Shown: positions 1-8,579 of the stretch, one piece after another | Layout: the number at the start of each line of letters is the position of its first letter | Position numbering within the stretch: the first letter of the stretch is position 1 | Assembly (NCBI GenBank): GCA_016719105.1 | Contig: JADKAQ010000016.1 | Location: 1-64,000, forward strand | Direction of reading: 5' to 3' | From: Gemmatimonadota bacterium | GTDB lineage: Bacteria; Gemmatimonadota; Gemmatimonadetes; Gemmatimonadales; Gemmatimonadaceae | DNA: 64,000 bases | Notes under the pieces: model-generated | What the model was told of the DNA's origin: nothing | The model's database searches: none | The model's input: only the letters and a program-made list of their open reading frames with translations | Made by a program: the position numbers and the translations under genes

Positions 1-1644
1 GGGATCGAGCCCAGCGCCGCCGATCTGAGTCGCGGTCAGGCTGATGGAGTAGGCTCCGACGGTGAGGTTGGAATTGCTGAGATAGCTGCAGCTGGTGCCG
101 GTGTAGGACTCGCTACCGACCATGACGTACGCTGGTTGGGGAACATTGGTGAAAGTGAGCGACGCCGTGGTGCCGTTGGCAGCGGTACAGCCGTAGGTGA
201 GGACGCGGCCGTTGGCGTCGAGGAGCGAGATGTTGACGCGGCCGGGGCCGGTGAGTGCGACCGGCAGGGAGAGGGAGACCGTGAGGTTGCTGGCCCCGCT
301 CAGGCCGAGCTGGAAGTAGTCGCGGTCGCCGGCGGCGCTGAGGGCGGCCGTGAGCGTCTGGCCGCTCGCGAGCGGCGTGGCGGTGGCGATGGTGTTGTTG
401 GGTTCGAAGATGGGATCGAGCCCAGCGCCGCCGATCTGAGTCGCGGTCAGGCTGATGGAGTAGGCGCCGACGGTGAGGTTGGAATTGCTGAGATAGCTGC
501 AGCTGGTGCCGGTGTAGGACTCGCTGCCGACCATGACGTACGCGGTCTGGGGAACATTGGTGAAGGTGAGCGACGCCGTGGTGCCGTTGGCGGCGGTACA
601 GCCGTAGGTGAGGACGCGGCCGTTGGCGTCGAGGAGCGAGATGTTGACGCGGCCGGGGCCGGTGAGTGCGACCGGCAGGGAGAGGGAGACCGTGAGGTTG
701 CTGGCCCCGCCCAGGCCGAGCTGGAAGTAGTCGCGGTCGCCGACGGCGCTGAGGGCGGCCGTGAGCGTCTGGCCGCTCGCGAGCGGCGTGGCGGTGGCGA
801 TGGTGTTGTTCGGCTCGAAGATGGGGTCGAGCCCGGTGCCGCCGATCTGGGTCGCGGTCAGGCTGATGGAGTAGGCGCCGACGGTGAGGCTGGAGTTGCT
901 GAGATAGTTGCAGCTGGTACCGGTGTAGGACTCGCTGCCGACCATGACGTACGCGGTCTGGGGAACATTGGTGAAGGTGAGCGACGCCGTGGTGCCGTTG
1001 GCGGCGGTACAGCCGTAGGTGAGGACGCGGCCGTTGGCGTCGAGGAGCGAGATGTTGACGCGGCCGGGGCCGGTGAGTGCGACCGGTAGGGAGAGGGAGA
1101 CCGTGAGGTTGCTGGCCCCGCCCAGGCCGAGCTGGAAGTAGTCGCGGTCGCCGACGGCGCTGAGGGCGGCCGTGAGCGTCTGGCCGCTCGCGAGCGGCGT
1201 GGCGGTGGCGATGGTGTTGTTGGGTTCGAAGATGGGATCGAGCCCGGCGCCGCCGATCTGGGTCGCGGTCAGGCTGATGGAGTAGGCGCCGACGGTGAGG
1301 CTGGAGTTGCTGAGATAGTTGCAGCTGGTACCGGTGTAGGTCTCGCTGCCAACCATGACGTACGCGGTCTGGGGAACATTGGTGAAGGTGAGCGACGCCG
1401 TGGTGCCGTTGGCGGCGGTACAGCCGTAGGTGAGGACGCGGCCGCTGGCGTCGAGGAGCGAGATGTTGACGCGGCCGGTGCCGGTGAGTGCGACCGGCAG
1501 GGTGAGGGAGACCGTGAGGTTGCTGGCCCCGCCCAGGCCGAGCTGGAAGTAGTCGCGGTCGCCGGCGGCGCTGAGGGCGGCCGTGAGCGTCTGGCCGCTC
1601 GCGAGCGGCGTGGCGGTGGCGACGGTGTTGTTGGGTTCGCACTC
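1..1644 (-). repeat. Four tandem 411-bp coding repeats (137-aa PPC-like modules)
   Basis: Units start at 1, 412, 823 and 1234, spaced exactly 411 bp, and stay in frame with the lipoprotein. Copies differ at only scattered bases, including near-synonymous changes such as L-G-G versus L-S-G, which indicates recent duplication or gene conversion. The array continues past the left edge, so the total copy number is unknown. The unit boundary lies at the E-P-N-N-T segment. Confidence 0.92.
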
Positions 1645-4350
1645 CGTTCCGGCCGCACAGGAGTTAACGACGCCCAACTGCGCGCTGCCGGAAATGCCAT
1701 CGACGGTCGCCGTGATCGAGGCCTGACCGGCCGCAAGTCCCAGGACAACTCCGCTCGAACTGACCGAGGCGACCGACGGGCTACTGCTCCGCCACGTAAC
1801 CGTACGACCGCTCATCGCACTCCCGATGGCGTCGCGCGCTGTCGCCGTCAGCGTCGCTGAGGCTCCGACTGCGAGCGAGAGCGACGTCGGGGCTACCGTC
1901 ACGGAAGAAGTGGTCGACGTCAGCTGCACGTTTCTCACGTTGCTGGTGCTCGCCACAACCTGCACCGGACTCTCCGTCTTGTTCGGGAATCCGGTGCGCC
2001 GCACCAGGAGCGTGTACGTCCCTGCGGAGATCGCATTGAATCGGTACTCGCCTGCCTGACGAGTTGGCGTGGCCGTTGCCACCGTTGTGTCGGTGGCGAT
2101 GGGCGTCCCGCTCACCACCCCCGCTCCGAGCCGCAGCTCGACGATCGCACCGCCGACGGGTACGGCGCTCGAGTTTGTGACGGATCCGCCGAGGTTGCCG
2201 GCCTGCTGTACCGGCTGCAAGCGGATCGTGCCAACGCTGTTCGTGGCGATCTTGACATCGACGTTAGGCACGCTCGCCGACGTGACCCCTGCCGCTCGCG
2301 CTGTCAGGGTGTAGATGCCGGTCGGGACGCCCGTGATGCGGAAGGTGCCGTCCGTAAGCGACTTGCCGATGGCGATGATGGATGCACCCTGCGCGAGCTC
2401 GATGTCGGCCCCCGCAAGCGGCGCAGAGGTGGCGGCGTTCACGATGGTGCCGGCGACATCCCCCGTGGGACGAACCGCCGAGGCAACGAAGGAGAGGATC
2501 GTCCCAGGGACCGACAGCGTTGTGGCCGATACTGACTGGTTGCCCACGCTTCCACCGAGGGTCCACGTGGCACGCGCACGGCCGTCGACGCCGGTCGGTA
2601 CCGACGCAGGTGCGACCGTACCGCCCCCGGTCGCCACCGTGAAGCTGATCGGAATGCCAGCGACGCCCGCGTTGTTCTGATCCAACACCCGCGCGACGAG
2701 TGATCGAGGGAGCGCCGAGTTGGGGGGACCCGACTGGTTGTTGCCGTCGTCGATGACAAGCCGCAATTGCTGGGTCACGAGCGGTCCGCTGCCATTGCAC
2801 TGCGGCCACTTCGTCTGGAAGAACGGATCGGCGGGACGATAGGTCCACTGGGCGAGCGCCCAGGAGAAGATCTGCACGTTGAACTGCAGTCCGACGTCGA
2901 TCGCACTGCTGCATTCGTCCTTGTACGAGTTGTTCGAGATGGTGCGGCTCGCGCGAATGAACGGTTCCGCCCACACCTTGGGCCCAAGCACCTCATACAG
3001 GATGAGCTCGGCCTCGACCTTGGCGCCCAATTTGGCCGATGCGGCGAGGGTGGCGTTCGCCGTGAGCGAGGGCGAGAAGGCGGCCGTTGCGTTGCTGAGC
3101 GAGGCCCAGTTCCCGCGCAGGTATCGCGCGCCGGCCTTGATAGTGGCCTGGCTCGTGAAACCGGCGTTGACTCCGACTGCGCCGGAGACGTCGGCATCCA
3201 TTGTCAGCACGTAGTTCAGCTTCACGCGACCAGCGACGGGCCAGGTGCCGATGAACGCGACGAACGGCTTGCTCAAGGTGAACAGCTGCTTCTCGAACGC
3301 GAAGAGCGGGTAGGAGCGGTTCATCGTGAGGGCGAGCGTGGCGTCGAAGTTCGCAACGCCAGAGGCCACCACTTCGAGCGAATCCAGCTTCCAGTTCTTC
3401 AACTCGGCGCCGAAGGCGAGGCGCGGAGAGAACTTCAACCGCCCGTCCTTGATCAACAGACCGTTCTGCGAGTCGCCCCAGAGCACCACGTTGTCGAACT
3501 CGAGCTGACCGTCGGTGGCATTGTAGACCACTCCGGGGACAGCGGACTGCAGGGCCGTCGCGCCCCATCGAATGCCGCTGACACCAGTCGAGATGTTCGA
3601 GTTGGCGAGGTCGAGGGTGACGGCGTCCGAGAATCGCCCCGATTGAACGGCGTCCGTGAGCGATGCCTCCGCCGTCTGCACGGTGAGCGTGCTCCCGGAT
3701 CGCGTGGCCGAAACGACCTTTCGCAGGTAGCCGCCAGCTTCGGTGCCGGCGAGCACCGCTCCGGGCGCTGGCGTCGGCTCGTTGGCGGCGACCTGAAAGA
3801 CGTACGTTCCTGCTGCCCTCTGACCGCTATCGCTGACGAGCTTGGATTTGGTCGAGTCGAAGACGACCGGGGTCGGCACCAACGGTACGGTCGGCGTCGA
3901 CGCGCTGGAGAGGCCGGTTGCCGAAGCCGTCAACGAAAAGGTGGGCGCCGCGCCGTTGACGATGATGTTGGAAAACGTCGCCAGACCGTTGACCGGGGTC
4001 ACCGTCGTCGTGCCGGCCAGGGTGACGCCGGAGACGCCCGGCGCCGGCGCGAGTGTCACCGCCGTCGTCGCGCTCGTGATGACCGCACCGCTTGCATCCT
4101 GGAGTTGTACCTCGAAGCTCGGCGCGACCACCTGTCCGGCCACGATGCGGTCGGGGACGGCGCTGAAAACGAGCTTGGTGGCGGTCGGCGCTGGAGGTGG
4201 TGGAGGGGGCGGGGGGGGAGGGGCGGGGGGATTGGTCACGCCGCCGGTGGCGCCACCCTTGTCACCACCGCCACCGCACGCCGAAAGAACAGAAAGGGCG
4301 ACCGCCAGGGCGAAAGTCGCAGAAACTCGCAGGGATTGTGATCGGCACAT
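1..4350 (-). CDS. Large Ig-like/PPC-repeat surface lipoprotein (C-terminus cut by window edge)
   Basis: The frame is open from the ATG at 4350-4348 to base 1 (1450 codons, no stop), so the C-terminus lies outside the window. A signal peptide ends in lipobox L-S-A-C (Cys25), followed by Gly-rich and poly-Pro linkers. After about 500 residues of unrecognised, probably beta-rich sequence come an Ig-like Big_1-type domain (about 530-625), two carboxypeptidase-regulatory-like domains (about 627-685 and 709-770) and a Big_2-like domain (about 820-887). From about residue 903 onward there are 137-residue repeats resembling the bacterial pre-peptidase C-terminal (PPC) domain, with the motif E-P-N-N-T then D-R-D-Y-F. 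No catalytic domain is visible, so a surface display, adhesion or spacer role is inferred. It is divergent from the defence island. Several long plus-strand frames overlap it but look like shadows. Confidence 0.85.
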   Translation of the reverse strand, partial: MCRSQSLRVSATFALAVALSVLSACGGGGDKGGATGGVTNPPAPPPPPPPPPPAPTATKLVFSAVPDRIVAGQVVAPSFEVQLQDASGAVITSATTAVTLAPAPGVSGVTLAGTTTVTPVNGLATFSNIIVNGAAPTFSLTASATGLSSASTPTVPLVPTPVVFDSTKSKLVSDSGQRAAGTYVFQVAANEPTPAPGAVLAGTEAGGYLRKVVSATRSGSTLTVQTAEASLTDAVQSGRFSDAVTLDLANSNISTGVSGIRWGATALQSAVPGVVYNATDGQLEFDNVVLWGDSQNGLLIKDGRLKFSPRLAFGAELKNWKLDSLEVVASGVANFDATLALTMNRSYPLFAFEKQLFTLSKPFVAFIGTWPVAGRVKLNYVLTMDADVSGAVGVNAGFTSQATIKAGARYLRGNWASLSNATAAFSPSLTANATLAASAKLGAKVEAELILYEVLGPKVWAEPFIRASRTISNNSYKDECSSAIDVGLQFNVQIFSWALAQWTYRPADPFFQTKWPQCNGSGPLVTQQLRLVIDDGNNQSGPPNSALPRSLVARVLDQNNAGVAGIPISFTVATGGGTVAPASVPTGVDGRARATWTLGGSVGNQSVSATTLSVPGTILSFVASAVRPTGDVAGTIVNAATSAPLAGADIELAQGASIIAIGKSLTDGTFRITGVPTGIYTLTARAAGVTSASVPNVDVKIATNSVGTIRLQPVQQAGNLGGSVTNSSAVPVGGAIVELRLGAGVVSGTPIATDTTVATATPTRQAGEYRFNAISAGTYTLLVRRTGFPNKTESPVQVVASTSNVRNVQLTSTTSSVTVAPTSLSLAVGASATLTATARDAIGSAMSGRTVTWRSSSPSVASVSSSGVVLGLAAGQASITATVDGISGSAQLGVVNSCAAGTECEPNNTVATATPLASGQTLTAALSAAGDRDYFQLGLGGASNLTVSLTLPVALTGTGRVNISLLDASGRVLTYGCTAANGTTASLTFTNVPQTAYVMVGSETYTGTSCNYLSNSSLTVGAYSISLTATQIGGAGLDPIFEPNNTIATATPLASGQTLTAALSAVGDRDYFQLGLGGASNLTVSLSLPVALTGPGRVNISLLDANGRVLTYGCTAANGTTASLTFTNVPQTAYVMVGSESYTGTSCNYLSNSSLTVGAYSISLTATQIGGTGLDPIFEPNNTIATATPLASGQTLTAALSAVGDRDYFQLGLGGASNLTVSLSLPVALTGPGRVNISLLDANGRVLTYGCTAANGTTASLTFTNVPQTAYVMVGSESYTGTSCSYLSNSNLTVGAYSISLTATQIGGAGLDPIFEPNNTIATATPLASGQTLTAALSAAGDRDYFQLGLSGASNLTVSLSLPVALTGPGRVNISLLDANGRVLTYGCTAANGTTASLTFTNVPQPAYVMVGSESYTGTSCSYLSNSNLTVGAYSISLTATQIGGAGLDP

Positions 4351-4520
4351 CGTCGCAGCTCCAACGGCTATCCGGACGGCTCTCCCGTCCGAGATTTCGT
4401 GGCGAACGATGCATTCAGCGGCGTCAGCCGTGCGTCACATCCCAGAGGCGCGAGACGGGTTGTCGCTCACCTGCCACACGCTGGCCACTGTCTGCCCCCC
4501 TCGTTACCGTAGCCGCTGAG

Positions 4521-4539
4521 GCCGTCCGCGTTGGACGGC
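4521..4539. promoter_or_regulatory. Perfect 7-bp inverted repeat just upstream of hsdM
   Basis: GCCGTCC and GGACGGC flank a 5-base loop (GCGTT), 24 bp before the preferred hsdM GTG start at 4564. It lies in the divergent intergenic region between the lipoprotein and the defence island. It could be an operator for control of methylase expression, or an mRNA hairpin. No regulator gene is adjacent. The alternative TTG start at 4531 lies inside the loop, which argues against that start. Confidence 0.4.
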
Positions 4540-4563
4540 GAGACCCACTCAGCAGGCACCCTC

Positions 4564-6123
4564 GTGGCCAAGCGATCCACCCGCTCCAAGAAGACCGACA
4601 CCTCCGCCAACCTCGGCTTCGAAGCCAAGCTCTGGGCCGCCGCCGACGCCCTGCGCAACAACATGGACGCGGCCGAATACAAGCACGTCGTCCTGGGGCT
4701 CATCTTCCTCAAGTACATCTCCGACGCCTTCGAGGCGAAGCACGCGGAGCTGGCGGCGCAGGCGGCCGACGGGGCCAATCCGGAAGATCCCGACGAGTAC
4801 CGCGCCCACAACATCTTCTGGGTCCCCCCCGAGGCACGCTGGCAGTACCTCAAGTCGATGGCGCCACAGCCGACGATCGGGAAGCTGATCGACGATGCCA
4901 TGGACGCCATCGAGCGCGACAATCCGTCGCTCAAGGGGGTGCTCAACAAGGAGTACGGGCGTCCGGGGCTCGACAAGCAGCGGCTCGGGCAGATCATCAA
5001 CCTCGTCAGCGACATCGCGCTCGGCAGCGCGGCCGACAAGGCGAAAGACACGCTGGGGCGCGTCTACGAGTACTTCCTGGCGCGCTTCGCATCCGCCGAG
5101 GGGAAGAGCGGCGGGCAGTTCTACACGCCGTCGAGCGTGGTGCGCGTATTGGTGGAGATGCTCGCCCCGTACAAGGGGCGCGTGTACGACCCGTGCTGCG
5201 GCTCGGGCGGGATGTTCGTGCAGAGCGAGAAGTTCATCGAGCAGCATCAGGGTACGCTCGGCGACATCTCCATCTACGGGCAGGAGTCCAACTACACGAC
5301 GTGGCGCTTGGCGAAGATGAACCTCGCCATCCGCGGGATCGACGCGCAGATCGGCCACGGCGACACCTTCCACAACGACCGGCATCCCGACCTCAAGGCC
5401 GACTACGTCATCGCCAACCCGCCGTTCAACGACAGCGATTGGCGTGGTGAACTGCTGAAGGACGACAAGCGCTGGGTGTACGGCGTGCCGCCGGCGGGGA
5501 ACGCGAACTTCGCGTGGGTGCAGCACTTCATCCATCACTTGGCGCCGAGCGGCGTGGCGGGATTCGTGCTGGCCAACGGCTCGATGTCGTCGAACCAGTC
5601 GGGGGAGGGGGAGATCCGCAAGGCGATCGTGGAGGCGGATCTCGTTGATTGCATGGTGGCGTTACCGGGGCAGCTCTTTTACTCGACGCAGATTCCGGTT
5701 TGTCTCTGGTTCATGGCGCGGAGCAAGAAGAACGGGCGGTTTCGCGATCGACGGGGAGAGACGCTGTTCATCGATGCGCGCAAGATGGGGGCGCTGGTCG
5801 ATCGCACGCATCGTGAGTTAAGCGGGGAGGACCTAACGAGGATCGCCGGGACGTATCATGCCTGGCGGGGCGATCCGGGCGGTGGCGCGTATGCGGACGT
5901 GGCGGGGTTCTGCAAGAGCGCGACGCGCGACGAGATGCGGAAGCACGGGCATGTGCTGACGCCGGGTCGGTATGTGGGGGCGGAGGTGGTGGAGGAGGAT
6001 GGAGTGGCGTTCGAGGAGAAGATGAAGGAGTTGGTGGCGACGTTGCGCGAGCAGATGAACGAGGGGGCGCGGTTGGATGCGGAGATTGTGTCAGCGATTG
6101 TGAGGCTCGGCTATGGGCACTGA
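4564..6123 (+). CDS. hsdM: Type I restriction-modification DNA methyltransferase subunit HsdM
   Basis: This is the N6-adenine methyltransferase subunit of a type I restriction enzyme and acts with HsdS on its recognition site. The N-terminal HsdM_N-like helical domain contains the family signature around 'NLGFEAKLWAAAD'. The SAM-binding motif D-P-C-C-G-S-G-G starts at residue 209 and the catalytic N-P-P-F is at 285-288. A GTG start at 4564 gives 519 residues beginning M-A-K-R, the usual start for the family. A TTG at 4531 would add 11 residues but falls in a hairpin loop. It overlaps hsdS by 11 bp, consistent with translational coupling. The frame is intact, so the modification function is probably preserved. 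Confidence 0.95.
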   Translation: MAKRSTRSKKTDTSANLGFEAKLWAAADALRNNMDAAEYKHVVLGLIFLKYISDAFEAKHAELAAQAADGANPEDPDEYRAHNIFWVPPEARWQYLKSMAPQPTIGKLIDDAMDAIERDNPSLKGVLNKEYGRPGLDKQRLGQIINLVSDIALGSAADKAKDTLGRVYEYFLARFASAEGKSGGQFYTPSSVVRVLVEMLAPYKGRVYDPCCGSGGMFVQSEKFIEQHQGTLGDISIYGQESNYTTWRLAKMNLAIRGIDAQIGHGDTFHNDRHPDLKADYVIANPPFNDSDWRGELLKDDKRWVYGVPPAGNANFAWVQHFIHHLAPSGVAGFVLANGSMSSNQSGEGEIRKAIVEADLVDCMVALPGQLFYSTQIPVCLWFMARSKKNGRFRDRRGETLFIDARKMGALVDRTHRELSGEDLTRIAGTYHAWRGDPGGGAYADVAGFCKSATRDEMRKHGHVLTPGRYVGAEVVEEDGVAFEEKMKELVATLREQMNEGARLDAEIVSAIVRLGYGH

Positions 6124-7426
6124 AGAAGTGCCTTTCTCGCAACTTCTGTCGCATGTCGTTGACAACAGGGGACGGACATGCCCCACATCGGATTCGGGTA
6201 TTCCGTTGATCGCAACGAACTGCATCGACAACGCGCGCCTGTATCCCTCGTATGAGAAGGTGCGCTTCGTTTCTCAAGAGACGTACGACAGTTGGTTTCG
6301 AGGTCACCCGCTGCCGGGTGATATCCTCTTCGTGAACAAAGGCACGCCTGGTCGAGTCGCGTTGGTTCCGGACCCCGTCACTTTCTGCATAGCGCAGGAC
6401 ATGGTCGCGGTCCGTGCCGATCCGGCCCGAGTCTATCCTCGCTACTTGCTGGCCGCGCTTCGATCGGAGGTGGTTCAGGAGCGAATTGGGCAGCTGCATG
6501 TCGGTACGATGATTCCACATCTGAAGAAGTCAGATTTCGATCGACTGATGATTCCGATTCCTCCGAGCGATCAGCAGCAGCTCATCGGAGATTCTTACTT
6601 CAGTTTCTCCGCGAAGATCGAACTAAACCGCCGCATGAGCGAGACGCTGGAGGCGATGGCGCGGGCGCTCTTCAAGTCGTGGTTCGTGGACTTCGATCCG
6701 GTACGGGCGAAGGCGGAGGGACGGGAGACGGGGTTGCCGGAGGAGATTGCGGGGCTGTTTCCGAATGAGTTTGAGGAGTCACACCTCGGAGCGATTCCTG
6801 TCGGCTGGGCAGTCCGGGCGCTCGACGAAATCGCGGACTTCACTCGGGGGCGGTCCTACAAATCAGCGGAGCTGAATGAATCTGACACCGCGTTGGTGAC
6901 TCTCAAGTCGTTTGCAAGAGGCGGAGGATATCGCGCCGACGGACTGAAGCCATTCGTTGGCCAGTACAAGCGCACGCAGGTCGTTCAACCTGGTGAGATC
7001 CTCATTGCCTGTACCGACGTGACCCAATCGGCAGACGTCATTGGGCGTGCGGCAATGGTTCGGGAGACATCGAGGTTTCGGACACTGGTTGCGTCTCAGG
7101 ACACGATGATTGTGCGACCGCGAGATCGGATGACGACACGATCATATCTCTATCTTCTGTGCAGAGACGCCGCCTTCGTGTCGCACTCCCTTTCACACAC
7201 AAGGGGAACCACTGTACTGCACTTGGGGAGTCAGGCGATTCCCAGCTTTCGGTTCTGCGAACCGCCGCGAGCACTCGTTCAGAAGTTCGACGAGATAGCT
7301 GGCAATGTCCTATTGCGAGCGCAGGACGCCCAGTACGAATCCGAGATTCTAGCGGGCTTGAGGGAAATGCTGCTGCCAAGACTGATGACCGGTTCTATCG
7401 CGATGACACCATTGCAGGTGCCCTAA
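6113..7426 (+). CDS. hsdS: Type I restriction-modification specificity subunit HsdS
   Basis: This is the DNA-recognition subunit that directs HsdM and HsdR to a bipartite target. Its 437 residues contain two Methylase_S target-recognition domains. The first covers about residues 1-165. It is followed by a central conserved helix ending in 'ALFKSWFVDFDPV', and the second domain covers about 220-410 and ends in a distal helix before the C-terminal 'LPRLMTG'. The ATG at 6113 lies inside the end of hsdM, and the next gene starts 10 bp after the stop. Base composition is visibly less GC-rich than the surrounding chromosome, as is common for recombining hsdS genes. The recognition sequence cannot be read from the protein alone. 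Confidence 0.94.
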   Translation: MGTEEVPFSQLLSHVVDNRGRTCPTSDSGIPLIATNCIDNARLYPSYEKVRFVSQETYDSWFRGHPLPGDILFVNKGTPGRVALVPDPVTFCIAQDMVAVRADPARVYPRYLLAALRSEVVQERIGQLHVGTMIPHLKKSDFDRLMIPIPPSDQQQLIGDSYFSFSAKIELNRRMSETLEAMARALFKSWFVDFDPVRAKAEGRETGLPEEIAGLFPNEFEESHLGAIPVGWAVRALDEIADFTRGRSYKSAELNESDTALVTLKSFARGGGYRADGLKPFVGQYKRTQVVQPGEILIACTDVTQSADVIGRAAMVRETSRFRTLVASQDTMIVRPRDRMTTRSYLYLLCRDAAFVSHSLSHTRGTTVLHLGSQAIPSFRFCEPPRALVQKFDEIAGNVLLRAQDAQYESEILAGLREMLLPRLMTGSIAMTPLQVP

Positions 7427-7436
7427 CAACTGAATC

Positions 7437-8579
7437 ATGACTCAAGTTGAAGCACTCGCAGCGCTTCGAGCGCCGGAGCTAGCAGACGCCCTTCACAGAT
7501 TGGACAACCTGATAGGTCACGGACAGAAGTGCTTTCTGCTCGGCGCCGGCAGCAGCCGATGCGCCGGACTTCCTCTGACCGCAGAACTCACTGAGGAGCT
7601 TCTTCAGAGCGCATCACTTGATGAGCCAAGCAAGCAGTTGCTGAATGCCGTGCGCACGCAGTTTGCCGACGCGAGTAACGCTACTTTCGAGGACTTCCTC
7701 AGCGAGATCGTTGATCTGCATGCAATCACACAGAGGCGTGATGCCCGTGCGTCCAGCATCAGAACGGTGAATGTCGGAGGCGTGGACTATGACGGTGCTC
7801 TCTTGCAGACGGCGATAGACAAGATCAAGCTCGGCATCTCTGCCATCATCGGAGAGAAGCGTACGATTGAGACGCATCGATCCTTCGTTCGCGCTACACA
7901 CCGGAACACGCGAGATGGGCGATCCACTGGAGTGGTTGACTATCTTGTACTCAACTACGACACGGTGCTTGAGGATGCGCTTGCATTCGAGCGCATTCCC
8001 TACGCGGACGGTATCGACGGGGGCGCCTCCGGTTGGTGGAATCCGCTCGTATTTGACCGAGAGGGCCTCGGAGCCCGTGTGCTCAAGCTGCACGGGTCAA
8101 TTGACTGGGTCGAACAGGGCGAGGATGTGCTGCCTCGCCGCATCGGTTCCTTCGTTCAGGGCGGAGATGCTAGCTCCCGTCGAATCCTCATCTGGCCCGC
8201 GTCGACCAAATACCGTGAAACCCAGCTGGATCCGTACGCTCAGATCTTGGCACGAGCGAGAAGCGTTTTGCGCCCGAACTTTGGAGAGCAGCGTGTGCTC
8301 ACAATCTGTGGCTATAGCTTTGGTGACGCGCACATCAATGTCGAACTCGACAGAGCGCTAGGTGAGTCTGCTGGCAGTCTCACCGTTCTCGTTCTCACGA
8401 GCGAGGATCAGCCGACCGGCCTAGTGAAGCAGTGGCTGGACTCGCCAGCTATTCGGGACCGAGTCTTGGTGTACGCGAAGCGAGGATTCTTTCATGGCGG
8501 CCGCTCGCTGACGGTAGACACCGATCTCCCATGGTGGCAATTCGAGGTCTTTACACGTCTGCTTGGAGGGGAAAGGTGA
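7437..8579 (+). CDS. SIR2-family NAD+-consuming effector of a SIR2-HerA defence pair
   Basis: A 380-residue SIR2_2-like protein. The nucleotide-binding G-A-G-S-S is at 36-40, N173-Y-D175 lies in the motif V-L-N-Y-D-T, the catalytic-type histidine is H219 in K-L-H-G-S, and G-Y-S-F-G-D lies near 292. These are the residues used for NAD+ binding and hydrolysis in defence SIR2 proteins. The next gene is a HerA ATPase, and SIR2-HerA pairs are a known anti-phage system in which the assembled complex depletes NAD+. The stop codon overlaps the herA start (GTGA), so the two are translationally coupled. It sits 10 bp after hsdS and is probably co-transcribed with it. NAD+ hydrolase activity is inferred from family membership. 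Confidence 0.88.
   Translation: MTQVEALAALRAPELADALHRLDNLIGHGQKCFLLGAGSSRCAGLPLTAELTEELLQSASLDEPSKQLLNAVRTQFADASNATFEDFLSEIVDLHAITQRRDARASSIRTVNVGGVDYDGALLQTAIDKIKLGISAIIGEKRTIETHRSFVRATHRNTRDGRSTGVVDYLVLNYDTVLEDALAFERIPYADGIDGGASGWWNPLVFDREGLGARVLKLHGSIDWVEQGEDVLPRRIGSFVQGGDASSRRILIWPASTKYRETQLDPYAQILARARSVLRPNFGEQRVLTICGYSFGDAHINVELDRALGESAGSLTVLVLTSEDQPTGLVKQWLDSPAIRDRVLVYAKRGFFHGGRSLTVDTDLPWWQFEVFTRLLGGER

Noticed and set aside
1..1644. CRISPR array
   Set aside because: Units are 411 bp, contiguous and in frame with a protein; there are no spacers or cas genes.
136..4341. Long plus-strand frames over the lipoprotein (for example 136-1089 and 2767-4341)
   Set aside because: They give Arg/Gly/Glu-rich, domain-free translations, while the minus strand reads as one lipoprotein with a signal peptide and known Ig-like domains.
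4531..4563. TTG start for hsdM adding 11 residues
   Set aside because: It lies in a hairpin loop, and the extra residues do not resemble HsdM N-termini; GTG 4564 fits better.
8432..8575. 48-residue N-terminal extension of HerA
   Set aside because: It overlaps the coding end of SIR2 and lacks a ribosome-binding site, whereas the GTG at 8576 has a strong one.
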